Below the pieces are notes generated by a model that saw only the letters and a list, made by a program, of their open reading frames with translations, was not told the DNA's origin and made no database searches. Both the position numbers and the translations under genes were made by a program. This document shows positions 52,064 through 61,671 of a stretch of 64,000 nucleotides of DNA, piece by piece. This DNA is from Photorhabdus cinerea (GTDB taxonomy: Bacteria > Pseudomonadota > Gammaproteobacteria > Enterobacterales > Enterobacteriaceae): NCBI RefSeq assembly GCF_011189575.1, contig NZ_PUJW01000010.1, positions 62,001 through 126,000 on the forward strand, written 5' to 3'. Numbering within the stretch: the first letter of the stretch is position 1; the number at the start of each line of letters is the position of its first letter.

Positions 52064-52765
52064 ATGATTGTAAATAGAGAAGCAAAGCAATGTGGAAAAG
52101 CTGACTATGGTTGGCTACAAGCTCGTTATACATTTTCATTTGGCCACTATTTTGATCCAAAATTTTTAGGGTATGGCGCTCTGCGCGTACTTAATCAGGA
52201 AACTATTGCACCAAAAGCCGCTTTCCAGCCTAAATCTTATCCACATGTAGATATACTGAATATTATTCTACAAGGAGGAGCAGAATATCGTGACAGCGAA
52301 GGCAATCATGTTCGAGCTTACAAGGGAGAATGCTTACTATTCTCTACTCGTCAGGGTATCAGCTACAGTGAACATAATATCAGTGCCAATAAGCCACTAA
52401 CCCGCTTACAGCTTTGGCTGAATGCCTTCCCTCAACAGGAAAGTTTACCGTTGCAACGGATGGAGTTATCCGAGCAGCCATTAACTATGCTAGCCTCTCC
52501 AACCGCAGAAGATGGCAGTATGCAATTACGTCAGCGAGTGTGGGTTAATCATATTTCTCTTAATAAAAATCAATCTCATTATCTGCAATTAAAAGGAAAA
52601 AATGCCTATCTGCAATCCCTAAACGGGAATATAAAAATAAAAGGTGATTCGAAGGATAACGCTTTGATTAAATGTGGAGACGGCGCTTTTATTCATGAAG
52701 AAAATCGTCTGGCTTTAAAAGCAGATACTGAATTTCAGGGTTTATTAATTGATTTGTCAGACTAA
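52064..52765 (+). CDS. yhaK: pirin-like protein YhaK
   Basis: YhaK is a bicupin of the pirin superfamily, induced by oxidative and nitrosative stress in E. coli and proposed to sense redox state. The 233-residue protein (E. coli 233) shows the pirin signature ARYTFSFGHYFDPKFLGYGALRV, the metal-region His in YPHVDILNIILQG, and SYSEHNIS. The second cupin (LQLKGKNAYLQSLNG) is less conserved. The ATG at 52064 gives the family start. It is divergent from yhaJ and shares a terminator hairpin with rnpB. Confidence 0.93.
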   Translation: MIVNREAKQCGKADYGWLQARYTFSFGHYFDPKFLGYGALRVLNQETIAPKAAFQPKSYPHVDILNIILQGGAEYRDSEGNHVRAYKGECLLFSTRQGISYSEHNISANKPLTRLQLWLNAFPQQESLPLQRMELSEQPLTMLASPTAEDGSMQLRQRVWVNHISLNKNQSHYLQLKGKNAYLQSLNGNIKIKGDSKDNALIKCGDGAFIHEENRLALKADTEFQGLLIDLSD

Positions 52766-52804
52766 AAAAACGCAAGCCCCATCAGGTAACAACCTAATGG
52801 GGCT
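52764..52804 (-). terminator. terminator of rnpB (also usable by yhaK)
   Basis: AGCCCCATcAGGT and ACCTaATGGGGCT (52775–52787 with 52792–52804) form a long hairpin. On the minus strand GCGTTTTTTT follows, an ideal terminator for rnpB. Confidence 0.9.
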
Positions 52805-52808
52805 AAAT

Positions 52809-53183
<375 letters not shown>

Positions 53184-53247
53184 GCGGCAGATTATAAGGG
53201 GTTTGCCTGACGATGTATAGGCGTTTACTGATTATCTGTCTTGTTTA

Positions 53248-54126
53248 TCAGCAACTGTCATTATCTTCATTTTGTCCCAGAGCATGACGATAAAGTGCAT
53301 TTTTCTTCACACCATGAATCTCTGCTGCCAATGCAGCCGCTTTTTTCAACGGCAATTCTTGCTGAAGAAGTTCCAGCGTTCTTAATGCTTCTGGAGATAA
53401 AGCATCATCAGCGGTTTTTTTATAACCTTCAACAATCAATACCATTTCACCACGGCGGCGGGTTTCATCTTCTTTAATCCATACCAGAAGTTCACTTACC
53501 GACATTCCCTGAATTGATTCCCAAGTTTTTGTCAGTTCCCGCGCCAAAACGACATAGCGTTCAGCCCCCCACACTTCAACCATATCTTCTAAACTATCGA
53601 TCAAACGATGAGTAGATTCATAAAAAATTAAAGTACGTGGCTCCTGTTCCAAAGCCCGTAAAGTATCTTTCCGACTTTTACTCTTAGCGGGCAAAAATCC
53701 TTCATAACAGAAACGATCAGATGGCAAACCAGCAGCAGACAATGCAGTTATTGCTGCACAAGGCCCTGGAAGAGGGACAACGTGAATACCTGCTTCACGG
53801 CAACGACGAACGACATGATAACCAGGGTCGTTAATCAATGGGGTTCCCGCGTCAGAGACTAATGCAATACTCTTTCCCTGCTGAAGTGTTGTAATTAATT
53901 GATCTGCTTTCTGCTGTTCATTATGATCATGAAGTGCGAACATACGCGCATTAATGGCAAAATGTTGAAGCAACAAGCCCGTATGTCGCGTATCTTCGGC
54001 CGCAATCAAATCGACATGCTCAAGAACTTCAAGCGCACGCTGAGTAATATCGCCCAAGTTTCCAATGGGGGTTGGCACAACATATAGCGTGGATGTCGTA
54101 ACCACTGCTCGATTGGGTTGATTCAT
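53248..54126 (-). CDS. rsmI: 16S rRNA 2'-O-methyltransferase RsmI
   Basis: RsmI methylates the 2'-hydroxyl of C1402 in 16S rRNA, together with RsmH fine-tuning the P site. The 292-residue protein has the tetrapyrrole-methylase fold: TLYVVPTPIGNLGDIT, ALVSDAGTPLINDPGY, VPLPGPCAAITALSAAGLP and FYESTHRLIDSLEDM. The C-terminal LPLKKAAALAAEIHGVKKNALYR region is typical. It is divergent from lpoA, and the two 5' ends are so close that the lpoA upstream frame overlaps rsmI. Confidence 0.95.
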   Translation of the reverse strand: MNQPNRAVVTTSTLYVVPTPIGNLGDITQRALEVLEHVDLIAAEDTRHTGLLLQHFAINARMFALHDHNEQQKADQLITTLQQGKSIALVSDAGTPLINDPGYHVVRRCREAGIHVVPLPGPCAAITALSAAGLPSDRFCYEGFLPAKSKSRKDTLRALEQEPRTLIFYESTHRLIDSLEDMVEVWGAERYVVLARELTKTWESIQGMSVSELLVWIKEDETRRRGEMVLIVEGYKKTADDALSPEALRTLELLQQELPLKKAAALAAEIHGVKKNALYRHALGQNEDNDSC

Positions 54127-54189
54127 TGTTTCATCCGAATGACCGATTTAAAATTGAGCATCTTTGAAAAAAACATCGCTGGATACAGT

Positions 54190-55935
54190 ATGCTTTCCTC
54201 AATTTTTGTGCGTATCAAAACTGGTTTAGTCTGTTCAGCTATGCTGGCAGTTATGATCATCGCAGGGTGTACCATGCCTGACCAACAAGGGCAACAACCT
54301 TCGCAAACTCTGGACAAGGTCAGTACAGAAATCGCCCATTATCAATCCATCATTGATGCTGCCAATGGCGAACCTTCTCTTGATGTCATCCGTGCTTATA
54401 TCGCTCAGGAACCACTTCTGCAAGATGATACTATTCATCAAAAAAATATTGATGATACCTGGCAGATACTAACCCGCTTTTCTCCGCAAGATAGCAGTGG
54501 GTTAGTAATCAACGCTGATGAAAATGTTCTGCAAGGCTGGCTAGACTTACTCAGTACCTATCAGGATAACAAACAGGACTCCGACAAACTACAGGCAGCT
54601 ATTCGTGACTGGAAAATTCGTTATCCGCAAAACCCGGCAGCACAATCACTTCCAACCCAGTTACAACAGGAAGCCATCCAACCACAAGGTACGAACGCCC
54701 GTATTGCACTGTTCCTACCATTAAGTGGTCAAGCGAAAGTATTCGGTGAAGCAATCCGTCAGGGTTTTCTTGATGCTCAAGCAGGTTTACCTAGCCCCTC
54801 AATGCCTACAGAGAATCCGGCAAACTTACCTCCTATAGCTAACAGCAATAATGCTCCAGATGAAACGACTCCTGCCAATGCGACGCCAAATGAAGCTACA
54901 CCTGCTGAATCAGCAATACCAACCGTTCAGTCAACTCCTGCCATAGCAAATACACCAATTAACACGCAACAAGTCAAAATCTATGACACTGCAAGTCAGC
55001 CATTAGAAAATCTATTAATGCAGGCTGAACAGGACGGTATGAATTTAGTTGTTGGGCCGCTACTTAAGCCCGACGTAGTTAAACTGGTTCAGATTAATAC
55101 TCCACTAAACATGCTGGTGTTGAACGAATTAGATAATGCACAACCCCAACCAAATATTTGTTATTTTTCTTTGTCACCAGAAGATGAAGCAAAAAATGCC
55201 GCAGAGCATATTTGGCAGCAACAGAAACAGAATCCTCTGATACTGGTTCCTCGCAGTAGCTTCGGTGACAGAATTGCCAAAGCATTCGCGGAGGAATGGC
55301 AAAAACAAGGTGGTCATACCGTTCTGCAACAAACCTTCGGCTCTTCTGCCGAACTGAAACAATCAATTAACAGAGGTATTGGTATTCGTCTAACTGGGAC
55401 AGCGGTTGTTGTTCATGTAGCAAATCAGCCCATACCAACCACTATGGGTAATCAGGAAATCCCTCAGATAAATACAGATGTGGTTTCCACCTCTGATGGT
55501 GCAGTAGATGCAGTTTATATTGTTTCCACCTTGGATGAACTGACCCTAATTAAGCCAATGATTGATATGGCAGTCAGTTCCCGCAATAAACCTGCTCTAT
55601 ATGCAAGTTCCCGTAGTAATCAGGCCGGTGCTGGTCCTGATTTCCGTCTGGAAATGGAGGGAGTACAATTTAGCGACATTCCATTAATAGCAGGCGCTAA
55701 CTTGCCACTGATGCAGCAAGCAGCCGGTAAGTTTGCGAACGATTACTCTCTGATGCGCCTTTACGCTATGGGTATTGATGCTTGGTCATTGGCAAATCAG
55801 TTCAGTCAGATTCAACTTCAAAGTGGTTTCCATCTCAATGGTGCTTCCGGTATGCTATCTGTTCAGGAAAATTGCGCAATTTTCCGACAGCTCCCATGGA
55901 TGCAGTATCATCATGGTCAAATCATTACCATTTAA
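54190..55935 (+). CDS. lpoA: LpoA, outer-membrane lipoprotein activator of PBP1A (shortened N-domain)
   Basis: LpoA reaches from the outer membrane through the peptidoglycan and activates the synthase PBP1A. The 581-residue protein has a lipoprotein signal ending in MIIAGC (Cys27, the same position as E. coli). The N-terminal TPR-like domain is about 88 residues shorter: the lipobox leads almost directly to ANGEPSLDVIRAYIAQEPLL, which lies near residue 140 in E. coli. A Pro/Ala/Thr-rich linker follows (about residues 200–255), then the periplasmic-binding-like C-domain with GPLLKPDV, CYFSLSPEDEAKNAAEHI and AGPDFRLEMEGVQFSDIP. No frameshift is seen, so the shortening is a true in-frame change. 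yraN follows. Confidence 0.92.
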   Translation: MLSSIFVRIKTGLVCSAMLAVMIIAGCTMPDQQGQQPSQTLDKVSTEIAHYQSIIDAANGEPSLDVIRAYIAQEPLLQDDTIHQKNIDDTWQILTRFSPQDSSGLVINADENVLQGWLDLLSTYQDNKQDSDKLQAAIRDWKIRYPQNPAAQSLPTQLQQEAIQPQGTNARIALFLPLSGQAKVFGEAIRQGFLDAQAGLPSPSMPTENPANLPPIANSNNAPDETTPANATPNEATPAESAIPTVQSTPAIANTPINTQQVKIYDTASQPLENLLMQAEQDGMNLVVGPLLKPDVVKLVQINTPLNMLVLNELDNAQPQPNICYFSLSPEDEAKNAAEHIWQQQKQNPLILVPRSSFGDRIAKAFAEEWQKQGGHTVLQQTFGSSAELKQSINRGIGIRLTGTAVVVHVANQPIPTTMGNQEIPQINTDVVSTSDGAVDAVYIVSTLDELTLIKPMIDMAVSSRNKPALYASSRSNQAGAGPDFRLEMEGVQFSDIPLIAGANLPLMQQAAGKFANDYSLMRLYAMGIDAWSLANQFSQIQLQSGFHLNGASGMLSVQENCAIFRQLPWMQYHHGQIITI

Positions 55936-55996
55936 TTTAACAGTTGATTGCCGCTTGTTATCAGGCGGCATTTAAATTTAAGCAATCCATTTCAAG

Positions 55997-56377
55997 ATGA
56001 AAATAAAAAAGCCGACAAGTTATTTGCTGGGACGCAACTATGAAACGCAGGCAAAGTTATTTTTACAAAAACAGGGACTATCTTTTATCGCTGCGAATGT
56101 GAAAATGCATGGTGGTGAAATTGACCTGATTATGAAAGACAAGCAGACTTGGGTCTTTATTGAAGTCCGCTTTCGTAAACTAGAGCAGCATGGCGATGCG
56201 CTATCGACAATCACCCGTAGCAAGCGTAAAAAATTATTACACGCTGCCGCAGTGTGGTTATATCAACGAGGCGAATGTTTTGAAACTACTTCTTGTCGCT
56301 TTGATATTTGTGCTATTACTGGTCAAAGATTTGAATGGTTACCAAATGCCTTCAATCAAAATGAGTTCACTCGTTAA
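55997..56377 (+). CDS. yraN: YraN, UPF0102 nuclease-like protein
   Basis: YraN belongs to a widespread family with a Holliday-junction-resolvase-like (PD-(D/E)xK) fold and no proven role. The 126-residue protein shows GRNYETQAKLFLQKQGL, HGGEIDLIMKD (acidic active-site pattern), WVFIEVRFR, and a C-terminal CRFDICAI strand. It follows lpoA by 61 bp and precedes diaA by 24 bp, the conserved yraM–yraN–yraO order of E. coli. Confidence 0.93.
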   Translation: MKIKKPTSYLLGRNYETQAKLFLQKQGLSFIAANVKMHGGEIDLIMKDKQTWVFIEVRFRKLEQHGDALSTITRSKRKKLLHAAAVWLYQRGECFETTSCRFDICAITGQRFEWLPNAFNQNEFTR

Positions 56378-56401
56378 AATGATACTGAGTAGGTTATAAA
56401 C

Positions 56402-56992
56402 GTGCTGGATAGAATTAAAGTCTGTTTTACGGAAAGTATTCAAACTCAGATTGCAGCTGCGGAAGCATTACCTGATGCTATCTCTCGTGCTGCAATGACG
56501 ATGGTTGAGTCATTACTAAATGGTAATAAAATCCTTTGCTGTGGTAACGGTGGTTCAGCCGCAACTGCACAGCGGTTTGCTGCCAATATGATCAACCGGT
56601 TTGAAACTGAGCGTCCAAGTCTTCCTGCATTATCACTTAACGCAGATAATGTGGTGATAACTGCGATTTTAAGCAGTAAACAACATGATGAAATTTATGC
56701 TAAACAGGTTCGAGCACTAGGTCAGCAAGGTGATGTGTTATTAGCTATCTCCACTCATGGTAATAGCCGTGACGTTGTTAAAGCTGTTGAAGCTGCTGTA
56801 AACCGCGATATGACGATTGTCGCCCTTACTGGCTATGATGGTGGTGAACTTGCTGGCTTATTAGGGCCGCAGGACGTGGAAATTCGTATTCCATCTCATC
56901 GCAGTACCAGAATTCAGGAAGTTCATATGCTAACAGTTAACTGCCTATGTGACTTAATCGACAATACACTCTTTCCCCATCAGGATGACTAA
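56402..56992 (+). CDS. diaA: DnaA initiator-associating protein DiaA
   Basis: DiaA is a homotetrameric SIS-fold protein that binds DnaA and promotes its assembly at oriC, keeping initiation timely. The 196-residue protein (E. coli 196) has the sugar-isomerase-like pattern CCGNGGSAATAQRFAANMINRF and LLAISTHGNSRDVVKAVEAA, with the HRSTRIQEVHMLTVNCLCDLI helix at the end. It starts at GTG. dolP follows after ten bases, and the yraN–diaA–dolP run is co-transcribed from lpoA. Confidence 0.95.
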   Translation: MLDRIKVCFTESIQTQIAAAEALPDAISRAAMTMVESLLNGNKILCCGNGGSAATAQRFAANMINRFETERPSLPALSLNADNVVITAILSSKQHDEIYAKQVRALGQQGDVLLAISTHGNSRDVVKAVEAAVNRDMTIVALTGYDGGELAGLLGPQDVEIRIPSHRSTRIQEVHMLTVNCLCDLIDNTLFPHQDD

Positions 56993-57002
56993 GGAACCAA
57001 TA

Positions 57003-57578
57003 ATGCGATTTCTCTCCCTATTAACTACGGTTTGTGCCGCTGTAATGTTACAAGGATGTATTAGTGCTGCGGTAATAGGTTCTGCCGCCGTAGCGACTAA
57101 AACAGCAACTGATCCCCGTACTATCGGCCAGCAGGTCGATGATGGCACTCTGGAAGCACGTGTGAGTAATGCGCTTAACAAAGACAAACAACTCAAGGAA
57201 CAAACCCGAATTATTACTACTGCCTATCAAGGGAAAGTTTTGCTGACAGGTCAAAGCTCAGATTCAAGCCTTTCAGACCGTGCTAAACAAATAGCATCAC
57301 GTGTTAACGGAACGCAGGTTATTTACAATGAAATTCGTCAGGGTAAACCTGTTGAATTGGGTACTGCGTCTAAAGATACTTGGATCACCACCAAGGTGCG
57401 TTCAAAAATCCTGGCGAGTGACTCGGTTAAGTCTTCCAACATAAAAGTTGTTACGGAAAACGGTGAAGTCTTTTTGCTGGGAATTCTGACTAAGCAAGAA
57501 GGCAATGCCGCAGCAAAAATTGCCAGCGAAACTGACGGTGTAAAACGGGTAACAACTGCATTTACTTATTTAAATTAA
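57003..57578 (+). CDS. dolP: outer-membrane lipoprotein DolP (YraP)
   Basis: DolP is a dual-BON-domain lipoprotein that binds anionic lipids at division sites and supports outer-membrane integrity and the BAM complex. The 191-residue precursor has a lipoprotein signal ending in VMLQGC (Cys19) and two BON domains (about residues 45–115 and 120–190), with GKVLLTGQSSDSSL and GEVFLLGILTKQEGNAA as the repeated strands. The frame opens at 56985, but the ATG at 57003 begins the signal peptide. It ends the lpoA–yraN–diaA–dolP cluster. Confidence 0.95.
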   Translation: MRFLSLLTTVCAAVMLQGCISAAVIGSAAVATKTATDPRTIGQQVDDGTLEARVSNALNKDKQLKEQTRIITTAYQGKVLLTGQSSDSSLSDRAKQIASRVNGTQVIYNEIRQGKPVELGTASKDTWITTKVRSKILASDSVKSSNIKVVTENGEVFLLGILTKQEGNAAAKIASETDGVKRVTTAFTYLN

Positions 57579-57705
57579 GTATGTTACTGGGGTGATAACA
57601 TAATAAAACTTTCCCCAGAGGTATTGCGCCGCGCCCACCCTTTGGCGCGCGTGCTTTACTCTTTTATCGTCCAACGTCAAACCTAGTGACTTTGCTACCC
57701 TTTCC

Positions 57706-58431
57706 TTAATTATTTTTCATTAACTCATTTTTCTTAAGATAATTCACTCCTCCCAACAGCCTCATTTGCCGCAAAATCCATTGTTGACGCTGTAAAACAT
57801 AAGCTGAAGGTGCATTAACTTTATAACGGTGTGGATTAGGCAATACTGCTGCGAGTAAGGCTGCTTCTGACGTTGTCAATTTACTAGCCGATTTATGGAA
57901 ATAGTATCTGGATGCCTCTTCAACACCAAAAATACCCTCACCAAATTCTGCAATATTAAGATAAACAGTTAGAATTCTGCTTTTTGTCCATCCCAACTCA
58001 ATGGCAAAAGTCATCCCTGCTTCCAATCCTTTCCTCAACCAGCTACGCCCATTCCACAAAAATAAATTTTTAACTGTTTGCTGAGAAATTGTTGAAGCCC
58101 CTCGGAGTCTTCCCAGGTCATTCTTATTATGCTCAAATGCCTTTCCGATAGCATCCAAGTCAAATCCCCAATGCTGCGGAAATTTTTGATCTTCCGCAGC
58201 AATAACAGCTAATGCGATATTTGGCGATATTTGCTCTTGCTCTATCCAGATAGAACGAGAAACATAAGAAAAATTAAATGATAACCAAGCGTTAATCTGA
58301 CGCTCAACCATAACCATAGAAAATGGCGCTGGCAAAAATGAAAATGCAACAACAGAAACTATCCATAAGATAATGACTGAAATTACGATTTTTTTAAGCC
58401 AGAGCCATAAAAATTGCAAAGAATTTCGCAC
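57706..58431 (-). CDS. mtgA: monofunctional peptidoglycan glycosyltransferase MtgA
   Basis: MtgA polymerises lipid II into glycan strands without a transpeptidase domain and localises to the septum. The 241-residue protein (E. coli 242) has one N-terminal membrane span (about residues 12–34) and the GT51 motifs in order: VIAAEDQKFPQHWGFD with the catalytic Glu, GASTISQQTVKNLFL, RKGLEAGMTFAIELGWTKSRIL and YLNIAEFGEGIFGVE. It lies four bases after elbB on the same strand and is probably translated from the same mRNA. Confidence 0.96.
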   Translation of the reverse strand: MRNSLQFLWLWLKKIVISVIILWIVSVVAFSFLPAPFSMVMVERQINAWLSFNFSYVSRSIWIEQEQISPNIALAVIAAEDQKFPQHWGFDLDAIGKAFEHNKNDLGRLRGASTISQQTVKNLFLWNGRSWLRKGLEAGMTFAIELGWTKSRILTVYLNIAEFGEGIFGVEEASRYYFHKSASKLTTSEAALLAAVLPNPHRYKVNAPSAYVLQRQQWILRQMRLLGGVNYLKKNELMKNN

Positions 58432-58435
58432 TCAG

Positions 58436-59089
58436 TTACTCAGTCATTTCCAATACTTTTCTGACAAGTTTATCAATTCCTTCCTCTGCCTGAGAGATAG
58501 ATTCAGCAAGCATATAGGCTGGAGTTGTAACAATTTTATTTTCTAAATCAACAACAATATCATTTACCTTACAAACTATATGTATTCCCCCCATTTTCTC
58601 TATTTGGGCAACTGTGTCAGGATCATCGCCAATAGTTAATTTCACCGGTTTATTAAGTAGTTTCGGCAACATAACGGGAGCAATGCACATAAATCCCATT
58701 GGTTTATGTTGCTGGTGCATAGCTCTCACTAAACTTAATAAATCTTTATTGATTTCGCAGTCAACTTCTTTAATCGCAAAGTCACATAAATTCTTTGCAA
58801 CACCAAATCCCCCAGGAATGATCAGGGCATCAAACTCATTTGCATTTGCATGTGACAAAGGCTTGATTCTTCCTCTTGAAATACGCGCAGATTCCTGTAA
58901 GACATTACGTTTTTCACCAGTTTCTTCACCATTAATATGATTAATAACATGAAGTTGTGGCTCATCAGGAGCCAAAAAGCATGTCTTAACACCTGAACGA
59001 TCTAAAGAAAGCATTGTTAATACTGATTCATGAATTTCACTACCATCAAATACACCACATCCACTTAAGACAACCGCAACTGATTTCAT
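58436..59089 (-). CDS. elbB: ElbB, DJ-1/PfpI-superfamily glyoxalase-like protein
   Basis: ElbB (YhbL) belongs to the DJ-1/PfpI superfamily. E. coli ElbB has weak glyoxalase activity and was linked to isoprenoid synthesis and to ArcB by an early screen. The 217-residue protein has VVLSGCGVFDGSEIHESV at the start, the ALIIPGGFGVAKNL loop with the conserved Glu/Gly region, and the nucleophile in GFMCIAPVMLP. It precedes mtgA by four bases. The sRNA ArcZ is encoded divergently just upstream, as in E. coli. Confidence 0.94.
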   Translation of the reverse strand: MKSVAVVLSGCGVFDGSEIHESVLTMLSLDRSGVKTCFLAPDEPQLHVINHINGEETGEKRNVLQESARISRGRIKPLSHANANEFDALIIPGGFGVAKNLCDFAIKEVDCEINKDLLSLVRAMHQQHKPMGFMCIAPVMLPKLLNKPVKLTIGDDPDTVAQIEKMGGIHIVCKVNDIVVDLENKIVTTPAYMLAESISQAEEGIDKLVRKVLEMTE

Positions 59090-59220
59090 ACCTCACTCCA
59101 TTTGTAGTAGATTATTGCTTAACCCTTTAGGGGGTCAAACACCAATCTTCATCACAGATTTTAATGAATCTTGTAACAAAAAATCTTATCTTTGCTATGT
59201 TGGTACTTGTATGATGTACG

Positions 59221-59336
59221 GAGAATTCCCCATTTACTCACCCCAACAAAGATGTATTAGATAGGCGTGTAAAAAGTTTTCCCTGGTGTTGGCGCAGTAT
59301 TCGCGCACCCCAACCTCGGTTGGGGTTATTTTTTTT
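59221..59336 (+). ncRNA. arcZ: ArcZ small regulatory RNA
   Basis: ArcZ is an Hfq-dependent sRNA that activates rpoS and represses flhDC and other mRNAs in enterics. The 3' part is almost the same as the processed E. coli form: TTTCCCTGGTGTTGGCGCAG followed by TATTCGCGCACCCC, then a terminator hairpin (ACCCCAACC TC GGTTGGGGT) and TTATTTTTTTT. The 5' part has diverged. TATGAT at 59,210–59,215 is a likely −10, placing the start near 59,221. It lies between elbB and arcB on the opposite strand, as in E. coli, and its T-tract overlaps the arcB stop. Confidence 0.93.
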
Positions 59337-61671
59337 CTGCTTCTGCCAACCATTCCCCTAAAATTTCTATATCGTTTCTCCATTCTTGTTTTAATTCATC
59401 AACCCATTCCTGAACATTGTCCCACCATGCGGGTAAATCCGGTGATTGGATCTGCTGAGCCAGTTGCTGTAAATGACGTAATCCGACCGAACCCGCGGCA
59501 CCTTTTATCTTATGAGCTTCTTCCGTAATGCCTTTCTGGTCTTTAGCTGTCATATTCGAATCCAAAACAGATAGGTACCCTGGCATCATCTTTTCAAATA
59601 CATTTAAACTATTGCGAATCAATTGAGGGCCAACAAGTTCGATGTATTGATTAAGCATTTCTGTATCAAGTAAATCTTCATCTTTTTTCATCAATCCCAA
59701 CTCATCTTCCTTTGGCTTCATACAATATACCGACTGCTCTCCCCAGAATTGTTCAATGGTGGCAGTTAACGCATTGACGGAAAGTGGTTTACTCAGTACC
59801 CCATCCATACCTGCATCTAAATATTCTTTTTTATCTTTTAAAACATTAGCAGTCAGCGCAATAAGTGGGGGCAGCTCCTGTTTGGTATAACGCTTACATA
59901 ATTCACGAGCGATATCTAGTCCGCTCATATCAGGCAGTTGAATATCAAGTAATACCAGATCAAACTCTCCCGGCTGGAACACTTCAAGAGCATCCTTACC
60001 ATTCATTACTACCTCTACGCTGTTACCCAACTTTTCCAGTACTGAACGAGCAACTATGACATTCAACTCAATATCTTCTACCAACAGGATATGCAAAGCC
60101 GGAAGTGGGTAATCTTCTGTATCTTCTTCACATGGAAGGTGCTCTTCCATAGCGGGTGCAATGATAGACAGTGTAAATCGAGAACCTTTTCCCGGCTCAC
60201 TTTCCACTACAATATCTCCGCCCATACTTTGGGATAAGCGTTTGGATACAGCCAATCCAATACCCGTTCCTGTTGCTGGACAACCACCACTACTGCCTTT
60301 CACCTGATAATACATCGCGAAGATCTTCTCCTGCTCATCAAGAGGAATACCAATCCCCGTGTCAGTGACTTCAAAAAGCAGGCGATCTCCTTCTTCATAC
60401 CAGATTCGAACATTAATCTCGCCTTCTTGGGTGAACTTCACCGCATTACCAATCAGGTTCCATAAAATTTGGCGTAATCGAGTACCATCTGTAAGAATTT
60501 TAGCGGGTAATGGCAATGCGGGTTCCATGACAAATCTAATACCTTTTGGCTGCACAAGAAGCCCAGAGAGGTTTTCAAGATCGGACATAAAACCGGTAAA
60601 ATCAATTGGCTGATTATCAATCTGTACTTTGCGCCGCTCAATTTTATCCATTTCTATAATGTCATTAAAAATATTACCCAGAGTGATAGCACTAACATGA
60701 ATCGTTTTCAGATAATTATTTTGCTCAGGAGTCAACTCAGTATCGAGCAAGATGCGGCTCAAACCAACAATGCCATTTAAAGGCGTACGGAGCTCATGGC
60801 TAATCGTAGAGATAAAAGTCGTCTTATCCCTGCTGGCATTCTCCAAAGCGTCCTGATAGCGCTTACGTTCCGTTATATCGCGCCCAAATCCCATAAGCCC
60901 GTGCCTCTTTCCTACCCGATCATAAAAAGGGACTTTCCGCAGTTCAAAACAGGCTTTTCGACCATCGTGATAAACCAGCCATTGCTCATAAGTCAGCGCA
61001 ACATTATGACGGAATACTTTCTCATCAGTTTCCATCACTTTACGAGCAACCTCTTTGTCATAAACATCATGGGGTGTCAGACCAATAAGTTGTTTCTGAC
61101 TTTTGCCCGTCAGCAATTCCATGGCCCGATTACAACCAGAGAACTCATTATTTTCATTACGGTAATAGACCAAGTCAGGAGAAGCATCGAGAAAAGATTT
61201 CAGTAATACAGATTGCTGTTCCAGTTCAATCTGGGTCTGCTCACGGTGTTTCACCTCTTCTTGTAATTTATCCAACAACATCAGATGCGCCTGCTCTGCT
61301 TTTTCTCTTTCTGAGATCTCCTGATTAAGCTTAATAATGTTATCTTTTAATTGCTGATTAAGTTCTCGATCGCGCTGACGCATAACTTCCAGTTTTTCAA
61401 CTAATCTGGATAATCGTTGTCGGGATTCTTCAAGCTGCTCAACAACAACCGAAAGGAAATAGACAGCCCAGGGAGTAATCAACAGACCAAAGAAGATTGA
61501 ACGGACTAAATCAATACTTTGTACTCCTCCCTGAAGCAAGAAAGTCACTACCATCTGTACACCCATGGCAAGAACCACCAGCGCAGATGCAAGCAGTAAT
61601 GAGAAGCGAACTAACCCCAATTTCATCATTAAATCAACATAATATTGGGCCAGGCCCCTGAGCAACTTCAT
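59326..61671 (-). CDS. arcB: aerobic respiration control sensor kinase ArcB
   Basis: ArcB is the tripartite hybrid sensor kinase that reads the quinone pool and phosphorylates ArcA when oxygen is low. The 781-residue protein (E. coli 778) has two membrane spans (about residues 22–41 and 57–76), a linker coiled coil, a PAS domain with the redox-active Cys180 and Cys241, the transmitter His292 in STISHELRTPLNG, the ATP-binding site (NAVKFTQEG; GTGIGLAVSKRL), receiver Asp576 in LLDIQLPDMSG and HPt His720 in AHKIKGAAGS. All phosphorelay residues and both cysteines are present. The neighbouring sRNA ArcZ is known to be ArcA-repressed and to feed back on arcB. Confidence 0.97.
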   Translation of the reverse strand: MKLLRGLAQYYVDLMMKLGLVRFSLLLASALVVLAMGVQMVVTFLLQGGVQSIDLVRSIFFGLLITPWAVYFLSVVVEQLEESRQRLSRLVEKLEVMRQRDRELNQQLKDNIIKLNQEISEREKAEQAHLMLLDKLQEEVKHREQTQIELEQQSVLLKSFLDASPDLVYYRNENNEFSGCNRAMELLTGKSQKQLIGLTPHDVYDKEVARKVMETDEKVFRHNVALTYEQWLVYHDGRKACFELRKVPFYDRVGKRHGLMGFGRDITERKRYQDALENASRDKTTFISTISHELRTPLNGIVGLSRILLDTELTPEQNNYLKTIHVSAITLGNIFNDIIEMDKIERRKVQIDNQPIDFTGFMSDLENLSGLLVQPKGIRFVMEPALPLPAKILTDGTRLRQILWNLIGNAVKFTQEGEINVRIWYEEGDRLLFEVTDTGIGIPLDEQEKIFAMYYQVKGSSGGCPATGTGIGLAVSKRLSQSMGGDIVVESEPGKGSRFTLSIIAPAMEEHLPCEEDTEDYPLPALHILLVEDIELNVIVARSVLEKLGNSVEVVMNGKDALEVFQPGEFDLVLLDIQLPDMSGLDIARELCKRYTKQELPPLIALTANVLKDKKEYLDAGMDGVLSKPLSVNALTATIEQFWGEQSVYCMKPKEDELGLMKKDEDLLDTEMLNQYIELVGPQLIRNSLNVFEKMMPGYLSVLDSNMTAKDQKGITEEAHKIKGAAGSVGLRHLQQLAQQIQSPDLPAWWDNVQEWVDELKQEWRNDIEILGEWLAEAEKK

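Noticed and set aside
57626..57650. GC-rich palindrome between dolP and mtgA as an intrinsic terminator
   Set aside because: The stem is only about six pairs and no T-tract follows directly. It could contribute to termination but is not strong enough to list.
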